Positions 44,701-58,700 of a stretch of 64,000 nt of DNA are shown here, piece after piece (within the stretch, counting starts at the first letter, position 1; each line of letters starts with the position of its first letter). This stretch comes from Mycteria americana. Taxonomy: Eukaryota > Chordata > Aves > Ciconiiformes > Ciconiidae. The position numbers and the translations under genes are program-made. Location: the NCBI RefSeq assembly GCF_035582795.1, contig NC_134379.1, forward strand, positions 2,908,001 to 2,972,000, in the 5' to 3' direction. The notes under the pieces were generated by a model that was given only the letters and a program-made list of their open reading frames with translations, had not been told where the DNA came from and did not search any database.

Positions 44701-46154
44701 AAACCAAGGGACCACCGTACAGAAAATGAGGAAATTACGAATGATATTCTGTAATTCTGCTTACGCCCCCCCAAACCAGAAGGTTCTTCTTTTAGTGGCA
44801 GCTGCTACCAAAGTCTAAGTACTGTCATAGGAAAAAGCACTCATACCTTCATCGTTTTCTTCTGTGTTTTGTAATTGAGTGAAATAATCAGTAAATATAC
44901 CTTAACTAACATCCAGAGGGACTATTTATCAGTATTACCAGTTAACTCAGAAACTCATGAAGCTAAAGCTCACTCAAGAACGTGTATTTTACATCTGATT
45001 TTGTAAAACAGCTATAAAATAGCCAAGTGGGGGCATGCATTAACAGAGCGTGATCTCCTGTAAATATGAAAGTTATTCGGGGCTTTTTTATTATTATGAA
45101 AACATTTGTATCGATTTCAATTTGCATACATAAATTTTTTAATTCCTACATTTTTTGAGTTGCACTCGTACAACGGAACACCCTCCCTTTCTAGACACAC
45201 ACCAACGTATAACAGCTTCCCGCTGTAAGCGCCACAGAAGCCAGCTCACGTCAGCTGAACCTGGCTGCTTACCACGCACAACCGTACCACCACCTCCGGT
45301 CTTGTCCATTTAGTACCAGGTTTTAAACTGCTTTTTTCTTCATCTCCCACATGCCGTACCTTCACCGCTTCTCAGACCACCCTCTTACAAACAAGCCACG
45401 CCATTAGATACCATAGTTGTAAGACCAAGATACAGCCGAAAGGATATTTATGCAAAAGCACTGCTGTCCCGTCCTCAGCAGAGCTCATTATTCCATTGAG
45501 AAAACGCCAAGGTGTGTTGGAAACCTGCTTTTTGTTTGATTACGTTCTGACAGGCTCGTGCAGAAGCTTTAAGTCTGCTTTGTCGGGGGAGAAGGAAAAT
45601 GAGCGCAGCGGTCTCCTAACTCACTGGCATCAGGAATCGCCTCGATGAAAAACTAAATTAAGCCCCAAAATGGTACAGGCTGCACGCTCCAAACAAATCC
45701 CAAACCATCACCAAACTCGGCGCAGCACTCACGACAAGATTCATACAGCACGTCCACGCAGCCCAACGCTGTTTGGAGACACCTCAGACAGCTCCGTGCC
45801 ACGCCGATCTATCATCCGAGATCCTGGAAGCGGAACAGCCACTCGGTGCCGAGGAGCGCCAGCCAGGTTGGGTGCAGTGCCACAGCGACACAGCCGGGGT
45901 ATCGCGGACCCAGCTTGTTTGGCAAGAATTCGAAGATCTCTAAACCACGTCAGCGGAGAATCACACGGCCCGGTGGACTGGTTTTCACGAGCGCCACGGA
46001 AGGATCTGTACTTTGCCCGGGCAAGTTTACTCACCTTACAGCTGCCTCCATGAAGCTACGCAGACTGAAGCGACAACTATCCATCTGAACGGCGAGAATT
46101 CAGACTGCTGGGAAGGAGTGTTTAAAGTAGAAACATGTACACCAACTTTTACTA
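41791..46154. other. Intergenic region between GGNBP2 and DHRS11
   Basis: About 4.4 kb with no recognised gene. GC falls from the CpG island at its left edge toward AT-rich DNA on the right. T/A runs occur at about 43,826-43,836 and 44,155-44,165. No interspersed repeat was identified with confidence. Confidence 0.7.
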
Positions 46155-46595
46155 TGCATATTAATAAATATTCTTTATTTAAATTTTGCACATTGCGCTT
46201 TAACATATTACATCCAAAACATTTTGCAAATGGATGTCTACTTTGTAAAATCTTATATTCAGCTCATTGTCATTCTGTACAGAATTATAGGTACAACATT
46301 ACTTTGCCACTAGTTTGCTTTTTGTAAGTCTCACAGTAAGAGAAACATTTAATGAAAAGAGATGGCTTAAATTATGAGAGGCTTGCACAGCTACTCAACT
46401 AAAGATACAAGCCTGAAGAAAGAACAAAATTAATGAAATCACCTCCACCAGCCTCCCCAAAAAACCAAGAAAAAAAAAGAATCACATTAATTTAAGATAA
46501 AATTTTGCCATAAGTCACTAAATTAAGTTTTTGAAAGAGAAGGCGCAGTAGTCATCTTGAGAATTTCAGTGAAAGACAGAGCTATTTTATTGTAT
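46155..46595 (-). other. GGNBP2: GGNBP2 3' untranslated region (predicted)
   Basis: AT-rich sequence from the stop codon to about 20 bp past the AATAAA at 46,179-46,174. The signal is embedded in TTTAAATAAAGAATATTTAT on the minus strand. Confidence 0.6.
46174..46179 (-). terminator. GGNBP2: GGNBP2 polyadenylation signal AATAAA
   Basis: Canonical minus-strand AATAAA about 420 bp after the GGNBP2 stop codon, in an AT-rich 3' UTR. Confidence 0.6.
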
Positions 46596-46799
46596 TTAGT
46601 TCGCTCCAGCCGTTGTCAACCAACCATTACAAATGGGCCTCTTGTGATCATTTAAGCGGCAGTATTTATTAAATTTCTCCTTCAGATGCTGTCGGTATTG
46701 TTCTCTATTGCTGTAAAAAGACTTGTTGTTTGCCATAAAGGACTGTATTTCATCTTGTGAGATAAAGATTTCCTCATCAGAAGTGCATTCAGACTCATC
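46596..46799 (-). CDS. GGNBP2: GGNBP2 terminal coding exon
   Basis: Encodes 67 residues from DESECTSDEEIFISQDEIQS to CNGWLTTAGAN and TAA, virtually the mammalian C-terminus. Confidence 0.97.
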   Translation of the reverse strand, partial: DESECTSDEEIFISQDEIQSFMANNKSFYSNREQYRQHLKEKFNKYCRLNDHKRPICNGWLTTAGAN

Positions 46800-49700
46800 C
46801 TACAAATGAAAACAGGCATTTAAGAACTCAGGCATTGCCCTTCCTGTGCAGTACACCTCTGCCCACTGGACGCGTTGTCTACAGTTCCTCTGGAGACAGA
46901 CGCGGCCTTCGTGTCGCGACACCACAAGTCTCAGCTGGCTAATCCAGTCACCCGACTCACACACAACGCTCTGCTAGTTTCTGGGTAAGAGGCAGCCTAT
47001 ACAGTCATGAAAGCTACCAGAATAAGCTTCAGAGTCTTAGCACATTTCCATTGAAAGAGGATGGCTTTTATCAGAGTTTAAAAAAGAAAAAAAACAAGAA
47101 TGTAAAGCAAGGAGAAGAAGAAGGGAAGGAAAGGGAGAGAGAAGAAAGTCGTCCAAGGAGCCTATAGTAGCAAGTAACATTTGAGGCATGAAGGCAGCAA
47201 TAATGCCCGCTTCATTTTATGGAATAATACGATCCTTGATAATGAATATTTATCACACAAGTCCTGTCACTTGCATTCCAGTGACAGGCAATTTCTCCTC
47301 CCCTGCAAAGCATCTGGGTTATATACTTTACAGAGAACATGCAAAAGCAAACAAACAAAACACTGGGAAAGTAAGCTATGAATCTCAGGTTGAGTTACGT
47401 TCTCCCTTGTAACAGTTCTGCAGTGCGATTTGAGTTCTAAACCCCATCCTCAATCCCGAGGATTTAAAGCAGTATGCCGCGACCTAAAATTCAAAGTAAG
47501 TGGTTACTTACAAGGAGTTCCACTAAGCTCTTGGCACCTTTTCCAGTATCAGGAACAAGTGACATTTCTGTAGGTTCTGCAAACTGTGACACATTTTTCA
47601 TATGGTCAAACCAAGGCAACTGCTGCCCGCTTTTTTCTGAGCTACAGCAGCTTTCAGCATGTGTGTCTTTGGTCTTGTCGCGATGAAACTCTGTGTGCAT
47701 AATATTTCCTGAGGTCTCTCTGTTACCTGGATCTGCCATACAGCTTCCAAGTTTCTGAATCTAAAATTGAAAATAGCCTGTAATGAACTACGAGCAGTGT
47801 TAAACCTGAAACATTCAGGTTTCAGGTGGAAGCAGAGGGAAAGAGGAAAGGAAAAGTTCAAAAAAAAGAGCAAGGATACATTTAAAAAAATATATATGTG
47901 GGCCTGGGGAGGAGGGGGGAATGGCATGTTAATTCACCGAGAGTGTGCAAAAGTGCACATGCTTAGGAACACAGGAGAGAAGAGACTCCTTCCGCCACAA
48001 CCTATTCTAGGAAGGACCTCGATTTCAAAACTTGGATGGAGACGTAACAGAAGATCCTTGTTACCCCGTTTACAGCATTAGTCACAACTGAAATGCTTTT
48101 GTAATGACTTTAAAACATATGCATTTAAATAAGCATTTTGGAATAGCTATGTTCCTTACATGTTCATTCTCACACTTCAAAGTTTTACTTTTCTTTTTCT
48201 TCTTTTTGTTTTTGCCTTTTGTGTTATTCTCTTCCGAATTAGCCCAACATTCCACACAGCTATCTCCATCCTCCTCTTTGTCATCACAGCGATGGACACA
48301 CGAATCATCTCCTGCAAAAGACAGGGAATTTTCTTCTCAGATACTTACGTTTTGCGGATACTAAACCACTATTACGTTCTTACCAGACCTACCATTTTCA
48401 TCGTGGTTGCAAATGCCTTCAGTGCAGGCCACATCCGATCCCTCTCGAGATCCTGTTTCGCTGCCCTCCATGCTAGATGAATAGCCGCAATCACTACCAT
48501 TGCAATGCGGAGATAAACCTGAGACGAAGTGAAAAGTTACGGTAATCTACAGTAGCTGTTGCATATTTTTTAGTTATGCCTCTAACAAGAAAGAATTCTT
48601 AGAAAAAAGTTACTTTTAAAAACAGCCGAGCACTGTTTACCCCATAAATGGTCAATGTTTTTAAAAATGAAAAATAATGACATTTAACATACCTTTCTTG
48701 ATTTTAGGTGAACCTAATAGGGTACCACTACTAGGACAGGTGCAAGAAGTGCTTTCATTAGTAACAATTACTTCTACACAATTGTTAGCTTCTTCGGTGC
48801 TACCACAGGCTTTGCAACTACTTTCCGTGAAGTTCGAATTTTCCTGAAAACAAAACCAAAAAATACTTGCAAGTACTGAAAGTAGCTCAGCCAGTATCTT
48901 TATAAAGGATACTCTTTTCACAAGAAAAAAAAAAAAAACACAGCTGACACTGGTAACAGCCACAGCACTGCCTATAATTCTTCAGAAGTACAAGACAACT
49001 AAAAAACAACCCCACTACTTTCCCCACAATAATGTGACCTACAGTTAGCCCATTAAGTTCGGTCAAGAGATCCAGAATAATAATTGCCCTTACTCAGTCA
49101 ATTATAGCTTTCTCCTCTCCAAAAATTCAATAGTAATTGTCTGCAACTAGCATTTGAATTCCTATATTCTAAGTGATCTTTAAGAAATGATAGTTGAAAA
49201 ACATTCTGGCATAACCTGACCCCCTAGATTTAGGACTTTTTTTTTTTTAAAACCCCACCAAACCCCCAAAAGCTAAGGAGTGCCAGGCAACTACTTTACA
49301 AAAAGACTGTACGAATCTGAAAAAGTATTAAATTCCACTAGCGATCAAAAACTAGTTCCCAAAACTGAGATACACTAAAAACCTCTCAAGAATTCTAACA
49401 TGGAACAGTGAGCTGATGAGTGAAGCACCAAATTAGAAATATAGTTATTTCACACCAGCAAAAAGCCGCAGCTACCAATGTTTACCTTTGCTTGATTTAT
49501 TTCCTTCTCTTCTGTTGCCTGCAAAGGAGTAGGGATCTCACACACACACTTATTTTTCCGTCTGTTCTTTCGTTTTTGGCGCTTCTTCTCTTGTTTAAGC
49601 TCTCGCACTCTTTCTTCTTCTGAAAATTCTTCACAGAGCTGTTCCAATCGACTAATACCCTGTACTTTTTCCACAGCCATCTGTTTATAAGAGGTTAGAT

Positions 49701-52700
49701 CTATTTATAGATGTTAACACAATTCAAGCTTTTACATTTATAAAAAAGGAAGAGGAAAATAGCTGGTAAGTGCTTTTTATAATAAAGTCCCAGCAACACA
49801 ACTATTGACTATAGAGGAAAAATGCCTATCCAGATTTAGTCACTAAATTTAGATTGCTGGAGAAGATACACGCATGGGGGGAGCACTGCGTGTAACTTAT
49901 GGCCCAGATTTGCAGTTCTCAGTGAAAAGTTGTGGACTTGAATGCATTTTTGGATCTGTTTACATGGTAGAAACTCTGATTGTTTAATAAAGAAGCACAA
50001 AAACCCACATTAGAACTACTGCTACAGAATTCCTGCAGTTCTTTGTCTAGGGTAACCAGTGAAAAATGTAACTGATTTTCTAGGCAGTCCGATTTTAAAG
50101 TGTAGCCGTTTCTCAAAATATAGGAAGCATCTAAATATGTTCCTTAGTATTAAATTTAGAGCAAATATCATAATGGCACGTCTACATACAAAGTTCCAAG
50201 AATACAGTTAAACTAGTAAACTATTCTGGATCAATGCTCCTACAGAGGTAAAACTGAATTCACAGGGTTTGTTTTGGGTTTTTGTGTGTGGGGGTTTTTT
50301 TTTCCCCCCAGGTCACTCTGGGAACTCCTTAAGTCAAAATGAGACATCATCATTCCCACTCACCTTAGAACAGTTCTGTACTTCAAATTCATAGCCAACC
50401 TTGCATACCAGTATAATTACCTGAGTTTTACAGTGTCAATGAATTTTCAACACCGTACTTTACTAGATTAAAAAAAACACCAAGACAAAACCATTGGGCT
50501 GTACCCAGCCCAATGCCACTTCCATAGCATTCTAAGTCTTTAAAAAAATTGCTTGTAAAAAATTCCAAGAACTAACTAGATTAGGGTTCCACTATGATCT
50601 TTCCCAAACTGATTTTGTTCCTCCTTCTCTGATGTTTTAGAAGTTTTTAGAGAGGACAGTCATTATGAATGGAAGATAAACATAACAAAAAAGATCTATG
50701 TCATACCGAAGGGGAAGTATACTATTGGCCTATGCTGAAAGAACTCCATGGAGTTCTGTCTGAAGTTCAAGATCCCACAGGATTACAGAGTGCACTTGGA
50801 ACATGCTGAATGCAAGAGTTAGCAGTTGTGTTTGTAATTCAAAAGCACAGCCTCCATTTTTACCAATAAGCCAAATAAAAACTGTTGTAGCCAGAGCTAC
50901 TTTAAACGCTATCAGGTAGAAATACCTTCACTGTGAATTAAAACCACAGAAGATCCAGCGTAATGTGCAGCTTGGAAAGTAAAAGCAAGCCTCAATCTTT
51001 TATGTTCCAGCAGACTTCACATCAGAACGCAACTCAGTTGTGCTATGCATTGATATTACACAACTGTTGCCTGCAGTGAACAAGGGATTGAACGCAACAC
51101 CCTTGAAGCTCCTTCCAGCCCAACGTTAGCAGAAAGCAGAAAAATAATTTTAGTGAAAATGCACAGTTACTATAGCAATTCAAACACAAGTTAGATAAAA
51201 TTTGATTTTTACCTCAAAGCTTTTGCGTAAAGCATCAACACCTAGGTAAAAAAGCATCTGCCACGTTTGTTCCTCAGCCCGCAACTTTTGCCAGATTCGA
51301 TGTAATCTTTCATAAAGATGAATACCCAGGCAGGTCAAAACTTCTTCTTGGGCTATGTCTATTGTCTTAGCATGCCTTTCTCTTCGTCTAAAGGAAGAGT
51401 TGAACCAAAGTATAGTATGGTTAAAGTAGCTGGAAGTCTACCAAGAAATCAAAGCAGCTCAATGATGTATTTTCTTTATGTACAACTGAAGATATGTTTG
51501 CATGAACAGCTTTTTAAATCGAGTTCTGCTGTGCTGCATGCGGATGCAAAATAGAAAGGACCAGGTCAAAACCACCACTACATTCCTGCCATGCTAATCT
51601 GTGCGTGGCACCGTTAAGCTGCACTATGCCTTCCAACCTGGGACGTCTGAAGGTGTTGCCCCATCAGTCTCTGCTTGCTCCTCCTAGGAGGGATCAGCAG
51701 AGTTTTAGTGCCAAAGAGATGCAGCCATTCTTTTGTCTCCTAGAATCTGTATTGAGTTTATATAGCAAATATTGCAGCTTCCTAGACATTTATGTGTCAG
51801 TTAACTGAAGCTGAATAAACACACATAGAAGTTTATACGTTACTTACCGTACAAAGTAAAAAAATGTCAGTATTAATCTGTATCTATAGTCTATTAAGGA
51901 AAAATCATTATAAAAGGATTTACCCTCCTAATCAAACAGTTACGATTGAGTTCTGAAGATACTGGGTTCAGAATTGTATTTTTCATTGGAAGCTTTTAAG
52001 ATGCTAAAACAGGTTCAGAAATTACTAGAATATACAAATGGCGACAAAACTAAATCGAACACTTGGCACTTGGTAAAACTGCCAACCCAGGTTCTCTTTC
52101 TATTTCGCATATTTTGAACACCTCAATGAAAAAGCAGGCAGCCCTAGTGAGTGAACAAATGAACTAGAAGACATTTGGCAATTTCTTTCAGTCTTGCCTT
52201 CAGAGTTAAATGCACTTTAAAGTCAAAAGCACATACAAAATCTCCGCTACTTGGAAGCGCTATCTTGAAAGTCTACTTCAATATGAATATTTATATTCAG
52301 AAGTTTATTATGCAGCAAGGAGGCAAAAATCACTTTTGCAAAATACATTCAATAATAAAATAAAGAAGCAAAGCGCTAGATAGCCCACTCTAGCAAATTA
52401 CATACTCATACCCTCCTGCGAACTCTGGTTCAGCTCGACCCAATAGGTGTGCGATGAAATCTGTTTCACAGCATACATGTATATGACGTTCATGGGGACA
52501 GCAACGCAAACCCTCGTAAAGTGCAGCACAGTAGCCCTTTTCTTTGCTGCAGTCGAGCTCACCAATAAGAATATTGTATGCCCGAAGTACTTTGTTTTTG
52601 CAGTCAGTGCAAAACCTGTGTTAAAACAGAACATAACAGAACTGAATTCTTATTCAAGCAGAAATTTAGACCCGCTTCGTCTAAGTTATAATATACTGAG

Positions 52701-55700
52701 CTATTTAATAGTGCATGCTATATTTAAACTAGGTCACATAAGGTTTCTGTTACTTCAAAAAGTAAAATAGTAAGACCTTGGCTGTAAGCCACGTAAGTTT
52801 ACTATATGTATTATACTACCTATCGTATATTACAAGTCTGGATATCAACTTTCATGCTCCAAGGCATAAATCAGGCTAATTGTTAATATGAAGAAATTCC
52901 TGTACGGATATGCAATTCCGTATTTGTTCAAAGATCAGAAATCTAATAGTGAACAAACTGAATCATTAGTACAAGCCAGGACAAAATTCCTCTCAAGTAA
53001 CACACTCCAAGTTACTTTACAGCAATTATTTAAAGTATACTCAAGTGAGTGATAAGCAATAAGAAAAAAAAGTTTCCACTGTTGCCTGCTGTGTAAGAGC
53101 GATGTTTCCACCACAAGCACCTTTAAACGTATTTTGAATTATTAGATTACTGCACAGATAGCCAAACAAGGTTTATTTATAACACAATGGATTCAATTTA
53201 AATACGTGACAGCTCAGATAACTAATATGAGAAGAGTATAGTTACGAAGTCTGTTATAATTAAAATACAACCAAATTAAGCTCATTCCATTTTATAAGAG
53301 GAAGTAATCTTCAAGAAGCTACAAAATCTCTTGCTGTATTATTCTAAAAATGCAAGTCAGACAAGCTGCTCACATTTCAGCTTTCAGCTTGAAAAGCTGG
53401 CTCTTCATGCCATCTCTGGATGGTGTTTTTCCCTTTCCTAGTTTGTCCAGTCACTTGACAACACTAAGTCAAACATATTTTGATGTTTGATAGAACTATG
53501 ATAAATGGCTAGTTTCTGTGGTGAAAGGAAAGAAAACAGTAATATTATTGCAGGTTAGCATCAGGAACGCTGCCAACACCATGTTTAATATCACAGGAGA
53601 TTCAAGTTATTTTGTTTCCAAAGTGTTATTTCCACACCACCACCACCCCCGCACCCATCTGTGCCCCCACAGTTTATATCAGAACCTTGAGACTACTGGA
53701 AATTAAAACTTTTTAATCAGCACGGTAGCTACCGTACACACGCAACAATAATTTAGTGGCCTGTTTTTCCCGTGCGAGAGAGACCTAATAGCACTAGCAC
53801 TACTAAGTCATAAACAACTGTTTTAAAACAGTAATTTACAAGCAACACCAAGCCTAAAATCTGCTCCTATTAGTTTAGTTTGCATTATTTGGAAATTGCA
53901 CATGCTCCCCGAAAACCTAGAAGAAGGCATAGTCCCAAACAGAGTAGGCTACTTGTGAAAGAGTGAAAGAATATACACAGTTTTAATGCATCAAACTGTA
54001 AATCATAATTTAATCCTAACCAAAAAAAATTAAGACAAATAGCTATGACTTCATCTGAGGTCTCCGCATTTCCCCTACCATAACCCGGAACAATAGGTAA
54101 AACGCAAAGAATATTTCACCAACTGTTACAACACAATCTGGCAAGGTTCTCTGTCACCATGAAGCTTAGATCTTCAGTTTTAGAAGGGTACCAGAAGAAT
54201 CCTCTACACTTTTAAACACTGTGTGAACTCTACACACATTTTGATTCACAAAAAAATGCAGCGCGTATTCCTCAAAATGAAGGTGTGTGTCTGTTAACAT
54301 ACCTGTGTTTTCGTAGATAGGTTTCTAACGTTTCTAAAAGACAACTAGAGTCAATTAAAACTACTTCATCCCTGCATTCCTGGGACATGAGCTCCCACAC
54401 ATCCATCCAACAGCCCCTGCAAAAAAAAAATCATAAGAAACAAAAGACTGTATATTATCCTGCTAGGGGTTTAGAAGAGAAGCAAAATAAAGCATCGTTA
54501 GTTTACCTGACTGCTCCCTGGAAAGGTCCATAGTGGAAAGTGATGCTACACTTGCTCTCCTCCTTCCTGCTGTCTTCACTATTTTTCTTATCTGCACTTA
54601 ATTTCTCTGTACTGAGTGTGCTACTGCTCCCTTCACTGTCACATAGTATTAAAAAACATTTTTTTAAACCTATACCATATATATTACGAACTAGTTCTTT
54701 TTCCTAAACAAATGCTATGAAAATGCTACCATGTTCCTTAATTGACTCTGAATCCTTTATAGGCTAAGCCTTAACTTCCAGTAAAGTTAGGGTCAGACAT
54801 GAGATACAAATTTTGCTGTCTGTGCTTATAAACCCAGATTCATAATGACTTTTTAAGCCAGTAGTAATTTTTTTCAGAATATTACCTTAAGTATAAACAT
54901 ATACAAGTTTTAATACTTCTGGTAGATTAAATTTCATATGACGACTTACTAAAAAAACCAAACCAAACCAAAAATCCAGAGAAAAAAGCAAAACAAAAAC
55001 CCCAAACTTCCACATATCTACCACCATAAGAAATCATAAAACACCCTACATTAAGTTTCCAAAATGTGTTAAGAAAAAAAACACTTTACAACACACATTT
55101 GCATATGCTAAAAGTACACTTACAGAGCAAAGAACAAACTTTAAATAGCAAGTCATGTTTACTTACAGGCTTGTCTACACTTGACATTTTATCAGAACGG
55201 TCATTTCTGTTTAAGCTTATGTATGGATACAACAGAGCAGGAAAACAGGGAAAGAAGCACTCCTATTTAATAATTAGCTCCTCAAGAGTATTTATGTATG
55301 CTGTTATCTACTTTGCCAGATCATATGGCTTGCATTTATGAGAGGTTAAAATGCTCCTTAGCCCCAAATGGAACCGCGTAGCCATAAACCAGGCACATTG
55401 AAACTGAGGACGTGAGGTACCTCTCAAGTGGTATTAGCTAGTTACGTAACTTGTATAATTAAGCATACAATTACAATTCAAAGCCTTTTTTGTGTGTATA
55501 AAATGCCTAACGGACGCAACTCATCTGAAGAAGTTTCTTGTAATGAAGTCAAGCAGAAGCTCTAAGTTGATAAATAAAATTTGTTCTGTAAGACAATTCT
55601 ATTTGACGCCTCCATGTCTAGGCTGTTAGCGTATTTGCTTCCACTCAAGGCAACAGATTTATTTGGAGAAATATCAGTACTGATACACCCCGACCATTTC

Positions 55701-58700
55701 TGTAGCATAACAAATGGGTATCGACTGAGCAAGCAGAGTGCAAGCCGTGTTTCTTTAGCAAACTACACTGATTGTCCACAAGCCATGTTATCAGATAAAG
55801 CTGAAAGCCTTCCTTGCAGTACATTAAAATACTGCTCTTCTACATATTCCCTATCAACCTGCCAGCATTCAAAATACTAAGGGGATTTATCCCAGCATGA
55901 ACTGAGGAAATAAAGGCAGCATTTTCCTCTCTATTCATTCAGTTTCAGAATTGTTCTGCCTTGCCAAAATGGTAAGTGCAGGTTCCATGATATACGTTCT
56001 TACACAGAAAAGATTAATCTCACTAAAAACAAAGCAAAAAAAATTAACACTTTCATAATGCTTTGAATTTTCTTTATTTTAAATAAAATATACCCCTACA
56101 CCCCTATGACCTTTTGCTTGTGTAACATAAGCTTTAAACTAATTATATGAAATGCTTGTAACCAAAATATAACAGGAGATAATGATTAGCTACCACTATC
56201 CTCAAGCAGCACAAGTAAAAATCAAGTGTCAAATTCCACATGCCTAGCATCTCAGGGGATTTATCGAAACCCAAAGAGACTCAAGTCTGCATAGAAAAAT
56301 ACATGTCCTGCAACTGGAAACTATGACCAAGCTTTTGCAGGTTGTATGCTTAACCAGAAGCAGAACACAACTGACTAGAAAAGGTCCTGGACACTCCAGC
56401 TAAGCATAATAGTTTAATTTATTGGTCATCATATAAAAAAAAAAATAAAAACCACCCCACAAACAAGAAAACCTCCCCAAATCCATAACAGATTTACAAG
56501 GAGTGTTCTTCTGGTTAACCAGCTGGAGTAAACCATTTTAACTTCAAGACACAGAGGCATATATGCATCTTTTTCACTGGTGTATTCAAAACCTGCTGTC
56601 ACATTTTGAGAAAATACATTTCACAGAGTTTTAGTTTTAACCCTGCAGCCCAACCACAATAAAGCCCTTTACTAACAGTTGTGCAAGGCATTTTTAATAA
56701 TCCCAAGCAAAATGATGTATATTTGTTTAGCATGTACCCTTTCACCTCAATGCGAGAAAAACTGCTGATCAATCATTTTGGTGTAGAGCACAAAAACCAG
56801 TTTGCCTTTCCAGAGCATTGTTTATATGACAATGCAGAAGCCATCCATGGCCTGAGCAGACTATATTCCAAGTTATGTCCGATGAGATATGAAAAGCACA
56901 TCAGACAGCACTGGTCTGTAATGGCCAAGTTGCATTTTGGCAACTGGTTTTGAAATTAAACATGGATATTTTTATACAAAAAACCAAAAACCAAACAAAA
57001 CACCCCACCACCAAGTAAAAGACCCAAAAGCCGAGAGGCAAAAACGGAACAGCTAGAACTAACAAGCAAGTTTGGGAAACAGCTGGTTTCATACAGTAGC
57101 CTTAAACTTTATATGAAAGCATCACCAGTTGCCTTAGAGCGCTCTGACAGAGGGCAGAGGGACAACTCTCGCACCGAGGAAGGAGTACAGATCTTGCGCT
57201 GGGAGGGCAGAACACGTTACTGCACTAGTTTTGTCCAATCAATAAAGCGTGAGCAAGGGCAGTGGGGAAAGGACTAAACATCCTGCTGATAAGACTGTCA
57301 CTCTTACTGCACAAAAAAGGACTAACTACCTTCTTATGAAAACCTATTGAGAAAGGCTCATGTCCTACAGCACACTGCCCAAAACTCTGTTCCTCTCCCC
57401 CACAACTATTTGGGTCCACTATAATTCAAATAGCTTGGAGATTACTACTCTGGCAAACAGGTAACAGCATAAGAATTTATCTCAATGCTTAAAAATGAAT
57501 TGGTATCAATAGTTTGGTTCCTTACGGTATTTTAGATTGAATTGTGCATGTTGAACACAAACTTACCCCAAAGGTTTTGGTTTGTGTGTGTCCAGGGAGT
57601 GTAATTGACATCTCTTGTTCTTCTTACTTTTGGGAATTGCATCGATCATATCATTCAGTTTGGACCTACGGAAAAAAAGTAATTTAGTATTCTGAAAACA
57701 TGGTTATCCCGAGAAATTTTTAAGGGATTGATTCAACTTATGTATCAGAAACAAGTATGCTAATGAACATTAAATCTAAAACTTTCTTCCTGTCCCCCAT
57801 TTCTACTTCTTAGAACATACAATCCTGCAGTACACATGGAAAATACAGTATAGATTTTTCCAGACAAATCCTAGCAAGCAAGATAAAGATAACTCACATC
57901 TAAAAAGCTATTGCATAACTTCATAAATAACAGACCTCAAGCAATTACACCTATTTCAAAAGTGTAGGGAACCACTAAGACCACTTCATCAAGTTACGTT
58001 ACCTCATCCTCCAAATCTCAATATCCCCAGCTCTGCACTAACCTTCCCTACTGCTCACTGGCCTGCTAACTGGAGCAAGAAGTAGAATGAGCTGAAGCCA
58101 ACCGGAAGGCAAAGGCACACTGTGGTGAGCAGTCACTGTTTGGTCTGCTGACAGCTGAGAAACAAATGGCACTGAGACTGAGGCTATTTATTGTGCTAGC
58201 CAAACTCAGAAGGTTTAACTTTCTCAGTGTTACCTTTCTACCCAAGAGTAGAAAGTTTGGGGAGGGGCTGGCGGCGTTAATTTTTTTTTTTTTAATTTTA
58301 TTTTTTACATGCAAAGTAGTGGGGTGAAAAAACAGTCTTCTTCCAGAGATGAAAACCCCACAGTGCTTACTTGAGATTAACGACTAAACGTTTAATATCG
58401 GTATCTTTCAATTGCAATCATAACGTTGCAATTGATGATATGAAAGATTAGGTCTTTTGGATTTGTTTTTTCCCAGTTTAGGCAATAGCTACTTTAACAT
58501 GGCTGTAAAAGACAAGTATGTACTATAAGATTCAAACTTGCGATAATTTAGTATCACCAAGAAAGGTGCAAAGTCAAACGTGCAGAAGCTAGCTTTCCTT
58601 TTCCCCAGATAAGGATAATCTGAGCAGTTCTAGGACACTTACCCATGCACATAAAACAGTGTATAAAGCTTCTTTGCATCAGTCATACAGCTTCGAGTTA

